DNA of 64,000 nt from Siphonodentalium dalli (lineage: Eukaryota > Mollusca > Scaphopoda > Gadilida > Siphonodentaliidae). The notes beneath the pieces are model-generated. The model was not told the origin of the DNA, did not search any database, and saw nothing but the letters and a program-made list of their open reading frames with translations. Position 1 is the first letter of the stretch. Each line of letters begins with the position of its first letter. A program made the translations under genes and the position numbers. Positions 34,387-47,127 of this stretch are shown here, piece by piece. The stretch covers positions 214,056,373 through 214,120,372 of the forward strand of contig CP136061.1 in NCBI GenBank assembly GCA_032622095.1. Direction: 5' to 3'.

Positions 34387-35870
34387 GTGACCATGTATAC
34401 ATCTGGTGTCTATGTGATCATGGGTGGGGTATATGGATAAATAGGGAGTGGTTGGATGAATATGTGTAATGTGTATAGGTGTACATGGACTGACAGCACG
34501 GTCATGAATATACATGCCTGAGTATATCTGGGTGGTCGTTGGCGAGCGTGTAGGTATATAGGGGGTGCCGTGGTGGTAATGGGTGGGATGTATATTTATA
34601 TATGTCGTGGATGTATATTGTCATCGGTGGATGTATAGGTAAACAGGGAGTAACTGTATGATCATGGGTGGCGTGTATGAGTACACAGCGAGTGACTGAA
34701 TTGTCATGTGTGGGGTGTATATAAAAGTCTGGAATGTATAATTGATCATGTGTGAGAAGTATTGGTACACCTGGAATGACTTTATTGTCATTGTTGGTGT
34801 GTATATGTACACCTGGAGTGACTCTATGGGCATGTTTGTGTTGCATATGTATATACCGAGTGGCTATATTACCATGGTATGGTGAATAGGTATACAGGGA
34901 GTGACTGTGTGGCAATTAATGAAATGAATAGGTGTACAAGGAGTGACCGTGTGATCACCAATGTGGTGGATATGTATACACGGGGTGAAATGGGTCAGGT
35001 GTAGGGGTATACCTGGTGTGCATGTATGGTGACTCAATGTCATATATTATGTGTACGGGTATACGCCAAGTGGTTGTATGGTCATTGGGCGAGGGGTATA
35101 TATGTATATCACTGTGACTATATGACCATTGCTGAGGTGCATATGTATACCTGGAGTCACTCTATGGTTATGCGTGGGGTGTATATGCTTATCTTGAGTG
35201 GCTATTTCGCAATTGGCGTGGCGAGTAGATATGCAATGGTGATGTGAATATGTGTACCTGTAGTGACTGTATGATCATGAATGTGGTGAATACAGGGAGT
35301 GGCTATATGGTCATGGGTCAGGTGTAACAGTTTACATGGTGTACATGTATGTTGACCCATGACTGTGTGGGGTGTATGGGTATACGCAAGTGGGGTTATA
35401 TGACCATTGGTGAGGTGCACATGTATACATGGAGCGATGCAATGGTCATGGGTGGGGTGTATATGTATACCGTGAGTGGCTATTTGGCCATGGGTGTGGA
35501 ACATAGGTACACATGGATTGACTTTATAGCCAATGGTGAGGTCAATAGGTATACAATGATTGACTGTGTGATCAAGAATGTGGTGAATATGTATACATAT
35601 AGTGACGATACGGTCATTGGTCAGTTGTAGGAGGTATACCTGGTGTGCATGCATTAAATTGTTATTGACAGACGTATGGTCATGTGTGGTGTGCAGGGAT
35701 ATACACAAGTATGGCTGTGTGGTTATGGGTGAGGTGTATGTTTATAAAGCGAGCGACTATATTGTCATATGTGTGTTGTTTATTTGTATTTGGAGTGACT
35801 GTATGACCCTGGTGGGTTGTACATGTGTACATTGGGTGGCTATCGCTTTCCACAATAACTCAATGATATG
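34387..35870 (+). repeat. ~43-bp minisatellite, right part
   Basis: About 34 degenerate units of the same array as 27561-27942, each with a TATGGTCATGGGTGGGGTG-like half and a TATATGTATACATGGAGTG-like half. Both strands show long His- or Tyr-rich frames that are only the repeat read in phase. Confidence 0.9.
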
Positions 35871-35959
35871 TTACTTAATATAGAGATCACACCAGAGAGT
35901 CCTCCTTGGTGGCATGTATGCACGATGGAGGAAATGTTAAATGATTTTCCTGACAATAG

Positions 35960-37680
35960 TTGATAAATGTTTATGCTAATGGGCAAGAATAGCCACATAT
36001 TATGGTCGGATGGTCCCTCTCAGTTCCGTTTCAAAGTTCTGCCCATTTATTTTCAAAAACTTGGCCAGAATCCCAAAAGACGTTTTCGGTACAATTGTAC
36101 ACTGCATATTTTAAAATTAAATGATCGTGCCTCATAATGTACAGTGCTAACCAGAATATAAAATGTAGTTGTCAGTCGATTAGCTAAAGTGTATAATAAC
36201 AAAGTTTGTCACACTTTGCTACCTTTTCGGAACAGCAGATAATTATGTTCCGGATATATGTGAAAATCAACTTTTTACCCAATTTAGTTGCCATTTTGGA
36301 AGCCACCTTGAGTAATTTGGTCATTAAACACCTTATTGTGACACATTTAAGATAGATAAAAACAATAAACACCTCTCATGCCAAAGATAGTTACAGTTTA
36401 CTTGCAAAACATGGTTCAAACATGAGAAGAGATTTTTTGCCGATATTTATGTCACGATTGTGAGAGTGAAATCCAATATTTCTGGTAATGTCTTTGTTAC
36501 AATAGTTAGTAACAATGTTAGTATTCAATGTATAGAAGGCAGAATAGCCAATTTCATTCATCAACCACAAATTGTAAGCGATTCCATGACACACTGGGGC
36601 AATATCTACCATTTTCCATATTTTGGCGGCCATTTTGGTGGCCATTTTGATCCAAAGTAACAACTTTTGTTCCTATGAATTGGAGTATCCATGTATAATG
36701 GTATTCCTCACTTAAATTCCACAGTTGTGCTCATTCTTTGTTGAAATTTTAACAGAAACCCAATTGTGATTTTTTTGTGAAATTTTATACCACATTCTGT
36801 AAAATCAAACTTTTGAGGGAACGGATGGGGCTAGGACCCCAATAATTGCTTTTTTCATTATCCCAATGATTAGTTAATATAAAACTATAAAAAATAAGGT
36901 CACAATCGTCAACCAGTTCCAAACAGCAGAAACTGATCAAGAAGATATGAGTGAAAAATAGTCATATTTTCTACTTCCGGTGGCCATTTTGAATTTATGA
37001 AATTTATTTATACCTCTCAATAAGGACTACTCAACTATCAATAGAATAACATATCGCACGACTTAATATCTCATAAACTGCCCGAGTGATTGCGAATTAT
37101 CATTTATCAAGTCAGATATTCAATTTTGGTGGCCATCTTGGATTCAATGGCCTCGAAACATGTGAACATTGACTACCTATATGCATCCATGTGCTCGTAG
37201 AATGTTATAGAAAACTGCCCTGGTCTATGTTCTCGTGGAAAATAATGAAAACATCGGTATTGTTCATAGTTTAATCACGTTATCCATGCGTAAGTTGACA
37301 CACTGTACTTTTTCAGATATATCTTCAAAATAAACGAAAAATCATATCATCGGTGTCACTTTAAGAAAAATATCGAGTCAGGTGCCCATGTGATGCTATC
37401 TACGCAGACACTGTTATATTCAGTTCGAATGAAACTGAGTTTGAGAAGATACATACAGTTTTAGTATTAATTTTGAGAGAAATATTTCCCCTACCCCCAA
37501 TAAGGATTTTATCACAAAAAATCACAGTAGTTTTATAAAAATCGCTATAAAATGAAAAAGCCCCCACGCCCGAGTGGCAAACAAGCAGAAAAATGTGTGA
37601 AATACATCCCTCTATCGGAAAAACATAGTCGGCTAAAATCCGCACAGGGGGGAGGGTGGCCATATGGTAGCTCAATGTCT
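35960..37680. repeat. Right arm of the long inverted repeat (partner 26255-27560)
   Basis: Reverse-complement counterpart of the left arm. Its outer end includes GTGCGGATTTTAGCC next to a CCCTCCCCCC run, matching the left arm's outer end. An extra segment at about 37150-37600 has little counterpart on the left. With the minisatellite in between, the whole 26.26-37.68 kb forms one symmetrical unit. Confidence 0.85.
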
Positions 37681-38830
37681 AACATGCGACTCCCTCAGAG
37701 AGTCTCGCATATATAAGGTAGCAGTACACGATTTCACGGGTTGTAGGGGGTCTGACAAATAGAAATATAAGTATCTGGGGGCATAACAGCCAGTGTAGCC
37801 TGCGTTAAATGTGTTATTACTGGTTTGAAGGTTTCTTTATTTTACAAAACTTGGAAAGTTCTCAAAAAAGTGAAAAATTTGGATACGCAACAAGGTTTTC
37901 GTATTCATTGAAGGCCAACTCTGTGTTATTGATTACAGGAAAATAGCCCGATTTCTCTCCCCTGAATTCTGTCATCTGGGCTCGCAAGATTGTTTTTTCA
38001 AATTGATACGATAACTTTTTTTCTATTTCAAATATTTCTCAGCTCTAACATAGCTCTATCAGGTGGAAGAATCTTATTTACTGACATTCGCTCTATCATG
38101 GTCTGTTTTTGGGTTGAAAATGGCCAATTTGAGTCAAAAATGGGTAAAATTGAGCGTTTCGTGTGTGCAAACCAAGGGGCATAACTCAATGACAAATTGT
38201 ACGAAGAACCAAAAGTACATTTAAATGATTACACCTAAAATTTCTGTCGAAATTAAAACATGCTTGATGAGATATATGCCAACGATAATGGCTAAGCATT
38301 GATTTGAGGTACAGTACCCCCTCCCATGTTGGCAAAATTGCTGGAAATCGTGTATTGCTACCTAAGGGAATGTACTGGCTTACAAGGTCAATGTAAATAT
38401 TGTTTGGCCAATGTATTCTCTTATATATTCGAGGCTCCCTGCAGGAGACTCACATACATAAGATAATGCATTGGCACAGCGTTTTCGCAAAATTTCAGGA
38501 AGCTCCAGTCATGGAAGGGTTAACATACGAGATGATAGCTCCAAAGCGATAAATACACATAACTTGCAGCCTAAAACCCTTTCATGGCGGGAACTACGCT
38601 GATGCAGCATTAAAGACCATGTGTCAGTGCATTCTCTTATAGATGCGAGTCTCCCAGCATAGGGAGCCTCGCATATACAAGCGAACGCACTGGCTTACAA
38701 GATCAAGGTAAATATGGTTAGGCCAATGCATTTTCTTATATATTCGAGACGCCATATGGTATTGGCACAGCGTATTCACACAATTTCAGGAAGCTCCAGT
38801 CATTGAAGAGTTAACATACGAGATGATAAA
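37681..38830. repeat. Interspersed hairpin repeat, several fragments
   Basis: The phrase CATTCTCTTATATATTCGAG followed by GCTCCC, and its reverse complement GGGAGCCTCGCATATA, occur repeatedly (about 37690, 38412, 38630, 38655, 38730). CATGGAAGGGTTAACATACGAGATGATA-type sequence is repeated near 38510 and 38800. Related fragments lie at 4895-5115. No coding. Confidence 0.55.
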
Positions 38831-39000
38831 TTAAAAGCGATCATACAGCCTGTTCTGCCATAAATAAGCTCATATAGAACTTATTTAAAACACACGAAAT
38901 AAGCCCAAATATTAAGCTCTATACGAACCTAAATGGGACATAATCAAAACAGTTGTTTATGAGCTTATTTAAATTCAAAATAAGTTGATAGAGGCACAAA

Positions 39001-39255
39001 TTAAAGGTACTCAATCCGATCAGACGTTATTATTTCCACTTGATTTCAGAGTTATCCATCTTCATCCGCATCTTCGTCCGTTTGACAACGTGCTTCTGGC
39101 CCACAAACAATAGAAATATAAAACTTCAAATATCGATATCTAATCACCCTGAGCTTTAATGGGCGGGGTTCCTCGACCCGAATCAAATATTTATTTACCC
39201 CTGAAGCCAAAGAAATAGTAGTTTAGGAGCGTCTGAACGGATTGAGTACCTTTAA
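39001..39255. mobile_element. TTAA-flanked MITE, family B copy 1 (complete)
   Basis: TTAA bounds both ends (39001-39004 and 39252-39255). The near-perfect TIRs are AGGTACTCAATCCGATCAG on the left and, read inverted, AGGTACTCAATCCGTTCAG on the right. There is no transposase. A second, split copy surrounds the tyrosine-recombinase retroelement (51711-52057 and 61013-61051). A minus-strand AAAGAGCGTT lies just outside, at 39290-39299. Confidence 0.88.
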
Positions 39256-40327
39256 TCTACTTTTTTTCATCGGCACGACGAACCAGATGAACGCTCTTTA
39301 TAATGTGTTTTCACTGCGGCCCGCGCCATTCAATGAAATAACGGGTATAAGTCATATATGAGCTTATTTCAGAATTAAATAAGTTCCATATGAACAAATA
39401 TGAATATTTTATAGGTCATATGTGAACCTATTTGCACAGGGTATGTTAGATCATGTTACATACACGTAACTTGGTGCGTGGATTGTAGCCTATAACTGGG
39501 CGCTTGACCATGAGCTTAACTCCATTATAACGGCTCATCGCACAAGATTCGTCGAATAAAAGTATTGTCTTATCAACGCCAAACGAATTACCAAATATTA
39601 CCTACCTTCAATACTAAGGAATAATGCATCGGAATGTATTACATAGAGAGTTGGTTCAGATAATTTACGTTAAATAATTCGCGAGAGGCGAGAGACCTCA
39701 GTAAGAAACGAGTGCGTGTTAGTGCAAGAGTTTCTTACCTAAACGTCTCTCTCCTCGTGCACTTCTGCATTAATTTGGTTCACGAGAAATGACATAATTC
39801 ACTAGTGACATTACCATCTTTATTAATGTCGTTTTCAATGGACATCGCGCATATATGAGTGTAATAAATACTATTAATTACTGTCAGTGACTATCTAGTC
39901 CATGGGTGGTGTAGTTTTATCCTAACGTGATGTGTATTTTATCGTTATACTTTTGCACAGTAGTCATTTGGGCCCGGGGTAATATAGGTCCATTGCCCCA
40001 CTGCGATGGGTAGGAATCCCCAATGTGGTACCGTGTTCGCCGCAGTTCTGATTAAAACCATAGACTCTAAAAGTACTTTTAGAGTCTGAGTATGGTTTTA
40101 ATCAGAACTGTGTTCGCCTTGGAATGCACGACGCGGCGGGTGGTGTGGGAATCATGGTGGTAATTGTGCGGCGTATCTCACGAGACATCGACCTGCGAGA
40201 CTCCGCGAGAGCGGCTTAGCTCATGGTCAACTTTGGTCCTGAGTTATTTTAAGACGCTTGCTTGAGTTGATCCGGTTCGTTCAATCGGCTACACACGCCC
40301 CTCCACAATGTTTCAGATGAAAGTTCA
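39256..40327. other. Non-coding, with a 64-bp perfect-type hairpin
   Basis: Around 39340-39440 and 38830-38960 there are weakly inverted AT-rich segments with GAGCTTATTT words. These suggest the family B MITE sits inside an older TIR element. The hairpin near 40041-40104 is listed separately. No gene. Confidence 0.4.
40041..40104. repeat. Hairpin with ~30-bp arms
   Basis: GTTCTGATTAAAACCAT...GACTCTAAAAGT is followed at once by its inverted copy ACTTTTAGAGTC...ATGGTTTTAATCAGAAC. There is essentially no loop and only a small internal bulge. No coding. Confidence 0.93.
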
Positions 40328-41904
40328 GGGCCCAGTTTCATGAAGGCAACTTATGACATAGTTGGGACTTAAGATGGTCATAAGTTCAAACTTCAGTAAT
40401 AAGTGCGTTTCACGAACAAGGTCTTAACTTGAGGTGGTCTTAACTTTAAGACTGGTGTGAGGTGTCTTAAGATAATCTTAAAGTTAAGACCTACGTTATG
40501 AGCCGCATTTTGTCCGATATGTGGATGGGATCTAGTTCATGTATATATTATTATAAACTCATTTAACTGAATAACATCTTGCGAACACTGAGGGGTGTTT
40601 CAGAAATGATAGTAATTAACAACCAACTGGTAAGCTATAGCAGTGACGTGGCCAGTGGTTGCAAGATTGGCGGGGTGTCCACTACTAACTGTAAACCGCC
40701 AAGACCGGACTATATATACATGTTTAATTGCTTTAACAAAAAGAATATATTTCCATAGAGTTGGACATCATTTGCGATTCAAATCACACAATCGTACTGT
40801 AGACAATAATCAGGTTGAGACAATTGGTCCGAACATTTTCAGATCGAGGATAATATTTAATGATTTATACTCAGCTGTTTGATAAATGCTGATGTCGGCT
40901 ATTATTATTATGTACTTGCCTCTCTATATTATTATGTTATAATTTTATTGTAAAATGTATTGTGTAAATCATATATTCTCCTAGCTGGAGGGAATAATGA
41001 TATATATAAATAAATATATAAATAAATAAACATATATGTCAACAGAACCAGAGCAAATGGCATTAACATCATATATATATATATGGCTTCTACAATTATG
41101 TCTCAGATTGGAAATAAGTCTATTTGGAGCACGATATGAAGTACTATTCACATTGCAGCGATCTAAACAAAGAGCGTTTTGTATTAGTATTCCACGAATG
41201 TTGGCAATTAACAAAGAGCGTTTAGCTCGGTGCTTCCATCGTTGTGTATTGCATGTGTATGCCCTCGTGGCGACATATTCGGTTTCCTATAGTATTATAG
41301 ATGCTTCAAAGACGTATAATGTATTAGAACATAAAATCAGCAAACGAAAGGAGCGAACATATATATGTCCCGCATCGCCTTAATGGCATGTTATATGGGT
41401 GAAGGTTCACCTTCGGAGTTACGCTGTATAAGTCCCTTTAATAATTGAAATAATATATTGGAGCTCGTTACGTTTGTATATAATTAATAGGCATTGTCCA
41501 GAAGCATGCAGCTGTGTGTGGATTGAATCTGACGCGAAAACACAGTTAAATAGCGCGCTCATGCAGTTAAGTATACTAGTATGCACCAGTCATTATACTG
41601 ATATCGCCCTTGCATTACAAAATCATAATTATTCTTAGACACGCCCTAGTATCTATGACCAGACACTGCACCTTGGCATATAACATACACAGAACCAACA
41701 TTTTCTGCGCATAGCTGTAATAAATTGTCGAGAGCCAGTCTAAAAGCGCGGGAACTTAACTTCCTACTTAAGATGGACTTAAGATTGTTTTATGAGAAAC
41801 GCGTTCGTGAAACGGAAAAGTTACATCATATGATCCACCTTAGATCTTAGATTAAGTCCATCTTAATATAATCTTATGACCTTACTTCATGAAACTGGGC
41901 CCAG
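40328..41904. mobile_element. TIR element with GGGCCCAGTTTCATGAAG ends
   Basis: GGGCCCAGTTTCATGAAG at the left is inverted at the right (CTTCATGAAACTGGGCCC, with one mismatch at the inner end). Subterminal TAAGAC/GTCTTAA-rich sequence is also inverted (about 40360-40500 and 41745-41880). Ends of this type are common in marine invertebrate MITEs. The interior has only short frames, and a pair of AAAGAGCGTT decamers 44 bp apart (41169, 41213). Confidence 0.7.
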
Positions 41905-42544
41905 GGCTAGTAATATACTCATCAGATGTTGGTTGTTTTCGTCGTGGAACATTAAGCTAGGCCCGTTCTCTGTTAGTCTTTTCCTGACATGGCAAAACTA
42001 AAGAACGTTTATATTATGAGTGTGCGGAAGTAGTTATTTTTCAATTAAGCAAGTAATTGTGATGTTTATTGTGAAGTTTGAATATTGTCAGTAGATTCTT
42101 GGAAATATAATGGGGTCTGTACATATGATTAGTTGGTGTGTCATCGAACTATATAGATTCCAGTGGCGTGACATAGTTCTCGATTTGGGCTTCTAAAAAG
42201 TCGTATCCTCCTAAAATCAAATTATATAGGAGACACACAGAACTATTTATCTCTGTATATAGCTTTTATATCTACAAATGTCTTTGCATGATAATTATAT
42301 TTTATTATATGCTTGCGTATAAGATAGCGATAAATTACCGAAATGTATGTATCTCTTATAGAAGCCACAGTGAAATACGATTTCTTTATTTCACTGTAAT
42401 ATAGCTTTCGTTATTTGACTGTATATAGCTTGCCAGAGGTTTGCAACTAGTTGTTTGTTTCCTAGTAATTTTCAATTTGTTGTACCATTGAAAATTCCGG
42501 ATAATCCACTGGATAATCGATCAAATTTTAGCTTTAATAATTAA
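41905..42544. other. Non-coding interval
   Basis: Nothing recognised. Confidence 0.3.
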
Positions 42545-43375
42545 GGCGCGTATAATATACAGAATACCTACATTTTTTTAGTTTTATTACCCGAAACATC
42601 TCACTCGCGTCTGTGAAAGAAATATCGAATTTTCCCTCGCGTCGTGCAGCCGAATAATGTTCAAGTTGTTGTACCAATGAAAATTCCGCATAATTTAGCA
42701 ACTTTGAGCCTTAATAATGCGCATATATACACAGGACGATACGATGTGTAAATGGGTTTGTCGATACGGCACGAGTGCTGTCGCGATAGCACGAGTGCCA
42801 TATCGACAAACCCATTTACACATCGTGTCGTTCTGTGTTTATTACACGCGCGCTTCGCGTCCTAGAATCCGTGCATTAAAAATACAGGCTTAGAAGGTTT
42901 ATTTAGGCACATAGAGTGCGTGTTTTGTCACGTGTGGTGATGCTTTTATTTATAGTTCCTGTTTCATGGTTGAGGCGAACGTCATGTACGTCATTTTACG
43001 TCAACGAGATGTGTATGGAACGTACGCTCCATACGTATTTGTAAATATGGAACAGTTATAACACTGTACATCTGGGAACAAGCGTGTAATAAAATATACA
43101 GAATACCTACATTTTTGTTAGTTTGATTACCCGAAACATCTCACTCGCGTCTTTGAAATAAATATCGAATTTCCACTCGCGCCTTGCAGCCGAATAATGT
43201 TCAATTTGTTGTATACCGTTGAAAATTCCGCATAATTTAGCAACTTTAAGCCTTAATAAGGCGCATAATATACAGAATACCTACATTTTTTTTAGTTTGA
43301 TTACCCGAAACATCTCACTCGTGTCTTTGAAAGAAATATCGAATTTTCAACGCGTCTTGCAGCCGCACGGGAACA
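42545..43375 (+). repeat. Three ~180-bp repeats, first pair separated by an insertion
   Basis: Copies starting with ATACAGAATACCTACATTTT lie at about 42556, 43097 and 43270. They share ATTACCCGAAACATCTCACTC, AATATCGAATTT and the GAAAATTCCGCATAATTTAG phrase. Copies 2 and 3 are adjacent. Copies 1 and 2 are separated by about 360 bp that contains the palindrome at 42725-42835. Confidence 0.88.
42725..42835. repeat. Long hairpin within the insertion
   Basis: Arms of about 45 bp (ATGTGTAAATGGGTTTGTCG and its inverse, extending outward through ACACAGGACGATACG) flank a centre. The centre holds GCACGAGTGC twice in direct orientation around GTCGCGAT. It is probably the end of a foldback-type insertion. 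Confidence 0.88.
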
Positions 43376-44674
43376 ATCGATAATTTTCAGACACTCATGA
43401 GATATTTTCGTATTAAAAAAAACAACATGTATTATCTATATCCCGCAGTTATTATAGAAGATCAATTTTCATATTCATGTATCTGCTGGTTGATTATAAA
43501 ATCATGATTGTACTACATTTTAGAAGTAGAAGTTTTTAAGTGTCATGCTATATACGATATTATATAGTTTTGAAGATTTCCGCGGGATTGATGAGGTTTT
43601 GTCAATCAGGGTATGGATGAAGCGCCACCCAGACATGCCACTTCAGAACAATCCCATCAGTATTATATTAACATGCAGGAACGGTTTCAAAAATAGGACA
43701 TTTTAGAATTAACGATAACATTTCGCAGGAAACCCATGTGATATTTTAGAGCACGATTTTTCCCGAACAGTGGCTGCGGACACACATACCACGGTAGCGA
43801 TGGCATAGCACAGGTGTGCCAATTTATTACGGTGTAGTTTAGTGACAATTGGTCGTCATGATTGTGTGCCATAGCTAGCCATGTTGCCCGCTGAGTTTGC
43901 GCACAATGAGTCGACTGGACCAATTATCCATTGCGTGTCATCAAGGTTGACCTCTATACTCATTACGTTTTGTTACATTGTATTATCTACGATATCTAAA
44001 ATTGCACGATAGATCGTCCAGAATTGTGTTTGATCGTGGCAATCCCTCATCCACTCGCATACCATGCACGTAGTACGTTTTATTGATATGATCTCAATGC
44101 ATATGTATCTACTTATATTAATTGCATGTGTATGAAGATAGTTCCCCAATTGCGTTTTTTTATATTTTGCGACGTTTAGTTGTATGCATTATTCCGCTAA
44201 CATTATCGTGGGCCGACGAAGCAGTGTCGGAATCTTTTGAGGAAATGCAGCTGAGAGAAAGTATCTGGAATAAACAACGCGAACTATACAAGGACCAAAA
44301 ACAAGAAAAAGGCTTATCATAACGAACTTTGGAAGAAACATTGTGCGAATATGCAGCGGGCGACATGACCAGCTATAAGGCATATTAATTATGACGACCA
44401 ATTGTCACCACGCTCCACCATAATAAATTGTCACACCTACTATGCCATCGCTACTGTGGTACGTGAGTCCGCAGCCAATGACATTTATAACTGACAAGTC
44501 CTCTGAGGATCTTACATAATCGAACCCGCAAAATATAAATAATGCTAAAACGTGTTTCGTGCAAAAAACGCCATGAAGGTACGACATTTTAAAAGCCCAC
44601 CAACGATTTTAACCAAGTAATTACTAGCAGACCGTTTAGAAATCATGTTTCGTAATTATTGTGGTGTGGAAATA
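43376..44674. other. Non-coding interval
   Basis: A 66-codon frame ending at 44322 has a hydrophobic start and a charged tail (SESFEEMQLRESIWNKQREL). It lacks an ATG at the right place and matches nothing I know. I do not call it. Confidence 0.35.
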
Positions 44675-45010
44675 GGAGCCCGTGGAGCTCCGTGGTCCAG
44701 TGGTTAGCGTGTCGGACTTGTATTCGCTGTAAACACATCGATATGGGTCATTGAGTCGCCACATAGCAGTGGCTTGGCCGCTTTGAGCAACGTGCAATTG
44801 TCGGATTGCTCGCCGTTTCAAAACCCGCGCCATGTTGTCACCCTTGAGCAAGGTCGTTCATACTGTGTCGGCTTCGCACCACTCAAGCGTTAAATGAGTA
44901 CCATTCAGCTTGTCATACTGATGAGTAGCAGAGCATGTTCTGATCAAACTAGAAAATGACTGGGGTAATATTGTACCAAGCGTGTTAGAGCAAGTAATTG
45001 GTTAATCGCT
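44675..45010 (+). mobile_element. tRNA-derived SINE
   Basis: The 5' part is tRNA-like: an A-box-like TGGTCCAGTGG near 44693 and a degenerate B-box-like GGGTCATTGAGTCGCC near 44745. A conserved-looking central part follows, with CCTTGAGCAAGG and CACTCAAGCGTTAAATGAG. Similar central segments occur in invertebrate SINE superfamilies. RNA polymerase III would transcribe it, and a LINE would mobilise it. The B box is decayed, so this copy is probably silent. Confidence 0.65.
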
Positions 45011-45067
45011 ATATAAAACCACCCCGTGTACGTGGTATCGCCAAACCCGAGGGTATCGGCAACCCCG

Positions 45068-46190
45068 AGAACATGGGAAAGTCATTTTCACCTATATGAT
45101 ATGGAGATACGTTTGTTTCTCATCGTAAAACGGACAACGAACAACGTATGTGTATGTCCACATGAAACAGGAGTATTTATCCACCCGATGTCAATCAGTT
45201 TTCCCAGATCAAACCATTTAATATTTTTATGCGATTTTTTTTCAATAAAAGTTTTTGCTTTTGCTCACTCAAATGTTCGAGAACATCCACCCACTAGTAT
45301 AGTTCCTGGACTTCCACGCTGCCAAAACAAATGCCGGTATATAGTTGAATCTGTCAATGAAGCATAGGATTGAACAGAATTTAAAAAATAAGTGTCGTTC
45401 TCAATATCCGCGCGATATATGGAGGGACCACTGTCGGCCCAGAAAGATATTAACGTCGCAGACGAAGATGTCACCAAACGCCGATCTTCTGTGCAGTAAT
45501 TATGCCTAGCACTTAAGGAGTTCTGATGAGTTTTCGAGTGTTTTATGTGTATCTGAGACTGATTAATTGGACTGCGAATTTCATCTGAAATATGAATCCA
45601 TAACATATTCGAAATATTGTACACATATCTATTAATTGAACAAATTAATTGAACATCCATCTCAGCATTCAGATTTGCGATCTCAAAAAGGTGAATGAAT
45701 GATAACGCGATGCCTTGATCACACGCATGTGAATGCTGTCGTTCGTATGCATGCAGCTAACCGGATATTCGTTTAGTATTAACATGCTTGGAGTTTGTGG
45801 AGACCACATATGCAGGACGAAACGCTACGACGTATCAATGATTTGTTATAATCATGTTTATTTTACAGACTTTATGACTCGTCCCCACTCGAGTAGACCG
45901 TTACGCGACAATGAAACCGAATCATCTTATCGAATATACATATATCGTATATAGCTACAAATTATACAATTCTGGCTTTTTTAAGAGTCATAAAATAATA
46001 TTGTAACGATCCTATGTTAACTCTAAACATCCGTACACATATGATCACAATGTACTATGTGTGGCACACTTGTATGCCTTCTCATCTGGATGTCGATGGC
46101 CCTATCACCTCTTTGTTGTGTCTATGTAGCACTATGCATGTAGTCAGCTTACCAAGCTACAACACCATGTTTATACAAAATCAAACCAGA
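45068..46190. repeat. Left arm of a 1-kb inverted repeat
   Basis: This arm is matched in reverse complement by 47128-48022 plus 49530-49610. Shared blocks include GACAACGAACAACGTATGTG, CTCACTCAAATGTTCGAGAA, GGCAGCGTGGAAGTCCAGGA on the partner strand, and TGTGTGGCACACTTGTATGC. It could be one TIR of a large DNA element. No transposase is seen in the ~940-bp loop. Confidence 0.88.
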
Positions 46191-47127
46191 CCATGCGGTT
46201 TTGATAAATGAACGTATATTCCCTCAGATGAAGCTATTTTTCTCCCAGTTAAATGGTGATATCCACTATTAAAAACATAATTTCGCAAAGCGGAATGTTC
46301 CCTTATTGGGATAGCGACCATAGCTTGCTCTCACCCCGATACATTTAATAGAAATTCATACTCATTTCCGATTTTATCATAAATTGTAGACACTTTTTGA
46401 CGTTAGGTAGTTCGTTTTAAACATAATCATCAGTCATAGTTGGTGTATAATGCATGTATCAATAGAAAAATAGATGTTTAATTAACCATAAAATTGTCTA
46501 ACCTGCAGAGCGGTTCGAAAAAGTGCTATCTGCGTCCAAGTGTAGGTACCCACCATAATTTCGGGTATCAAAGCCGCAGATCGATCCTGCGATGAGATGT
46601 CGTCAAACCAGAGCTGGGATGTCAAAGATGCAGATGATATACTTCACCTTTTGACCGTTTCTGCTTGAAAATATTCCAAATAGGTATTATATAGTATATA
46701 TACCCACGTTGTAAATCGATAACCTAAGGACCATTCGGGGTTCCTACATGTAACTGTTTTAATTGCTTTGTGTCATTACTTTCAATGGTGTATTGGCAAC
46801 CGCATTGTGTATACGTTACACCACTCATATCCCAATGCCAGCCACTCCAGCCGCCATGCACCAAAACCCCACGAAACCAACGCGCAATTACTAACGAATA
46901 CACCAGTCTGACGCACCAACCAACATCCATACAGCGAAATACACGAGGGAAAAGCCACACATGCACACACCCTATATCCCAAACCACAACAAACCCCAAC
47001 CCACAATTTCTGATCTATATTGTTTTCATGTACCACGATTATATATGTATGTACATGTATGTATTGTGTACAAATATTTAGGCTGTGTCATACCGAACAC
47101 GTCCGGCGATTGGAGAATAAACGCTGA
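46191..47127. other. Loop of the inverted repeat, A/C-rich in part
   Basis: From about 46795 to 47015 the plus strand is strikingly A/C-rich and poor in G. This opens long frames on the opposite strand that I do not believe. No gene recognised. Confidence 0.4.

Noticed and set aside
34249-35708. Long His/Thr/Pro-rich minus-strand frames
   Set aside because: They are the 43-bp minisatellite translated. The similar repeats on the other strand and in other frames are equally open.
44122-44322. Small secreted-like peptide frame
   Set aside because: There is no proper ATG at the start and no homology or processing sites I recognise.
44690-44765. tRNA gene
   Set aside because: The A box is good, but the B box is decayed and no cloverleaf forms by eye. 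The downstream body is SINE-like.
46724-47081. Overlapping frames on both strands in the A/C-rich loop
   Set aside because: Composition bias removes stop codons. No domain or splice context.
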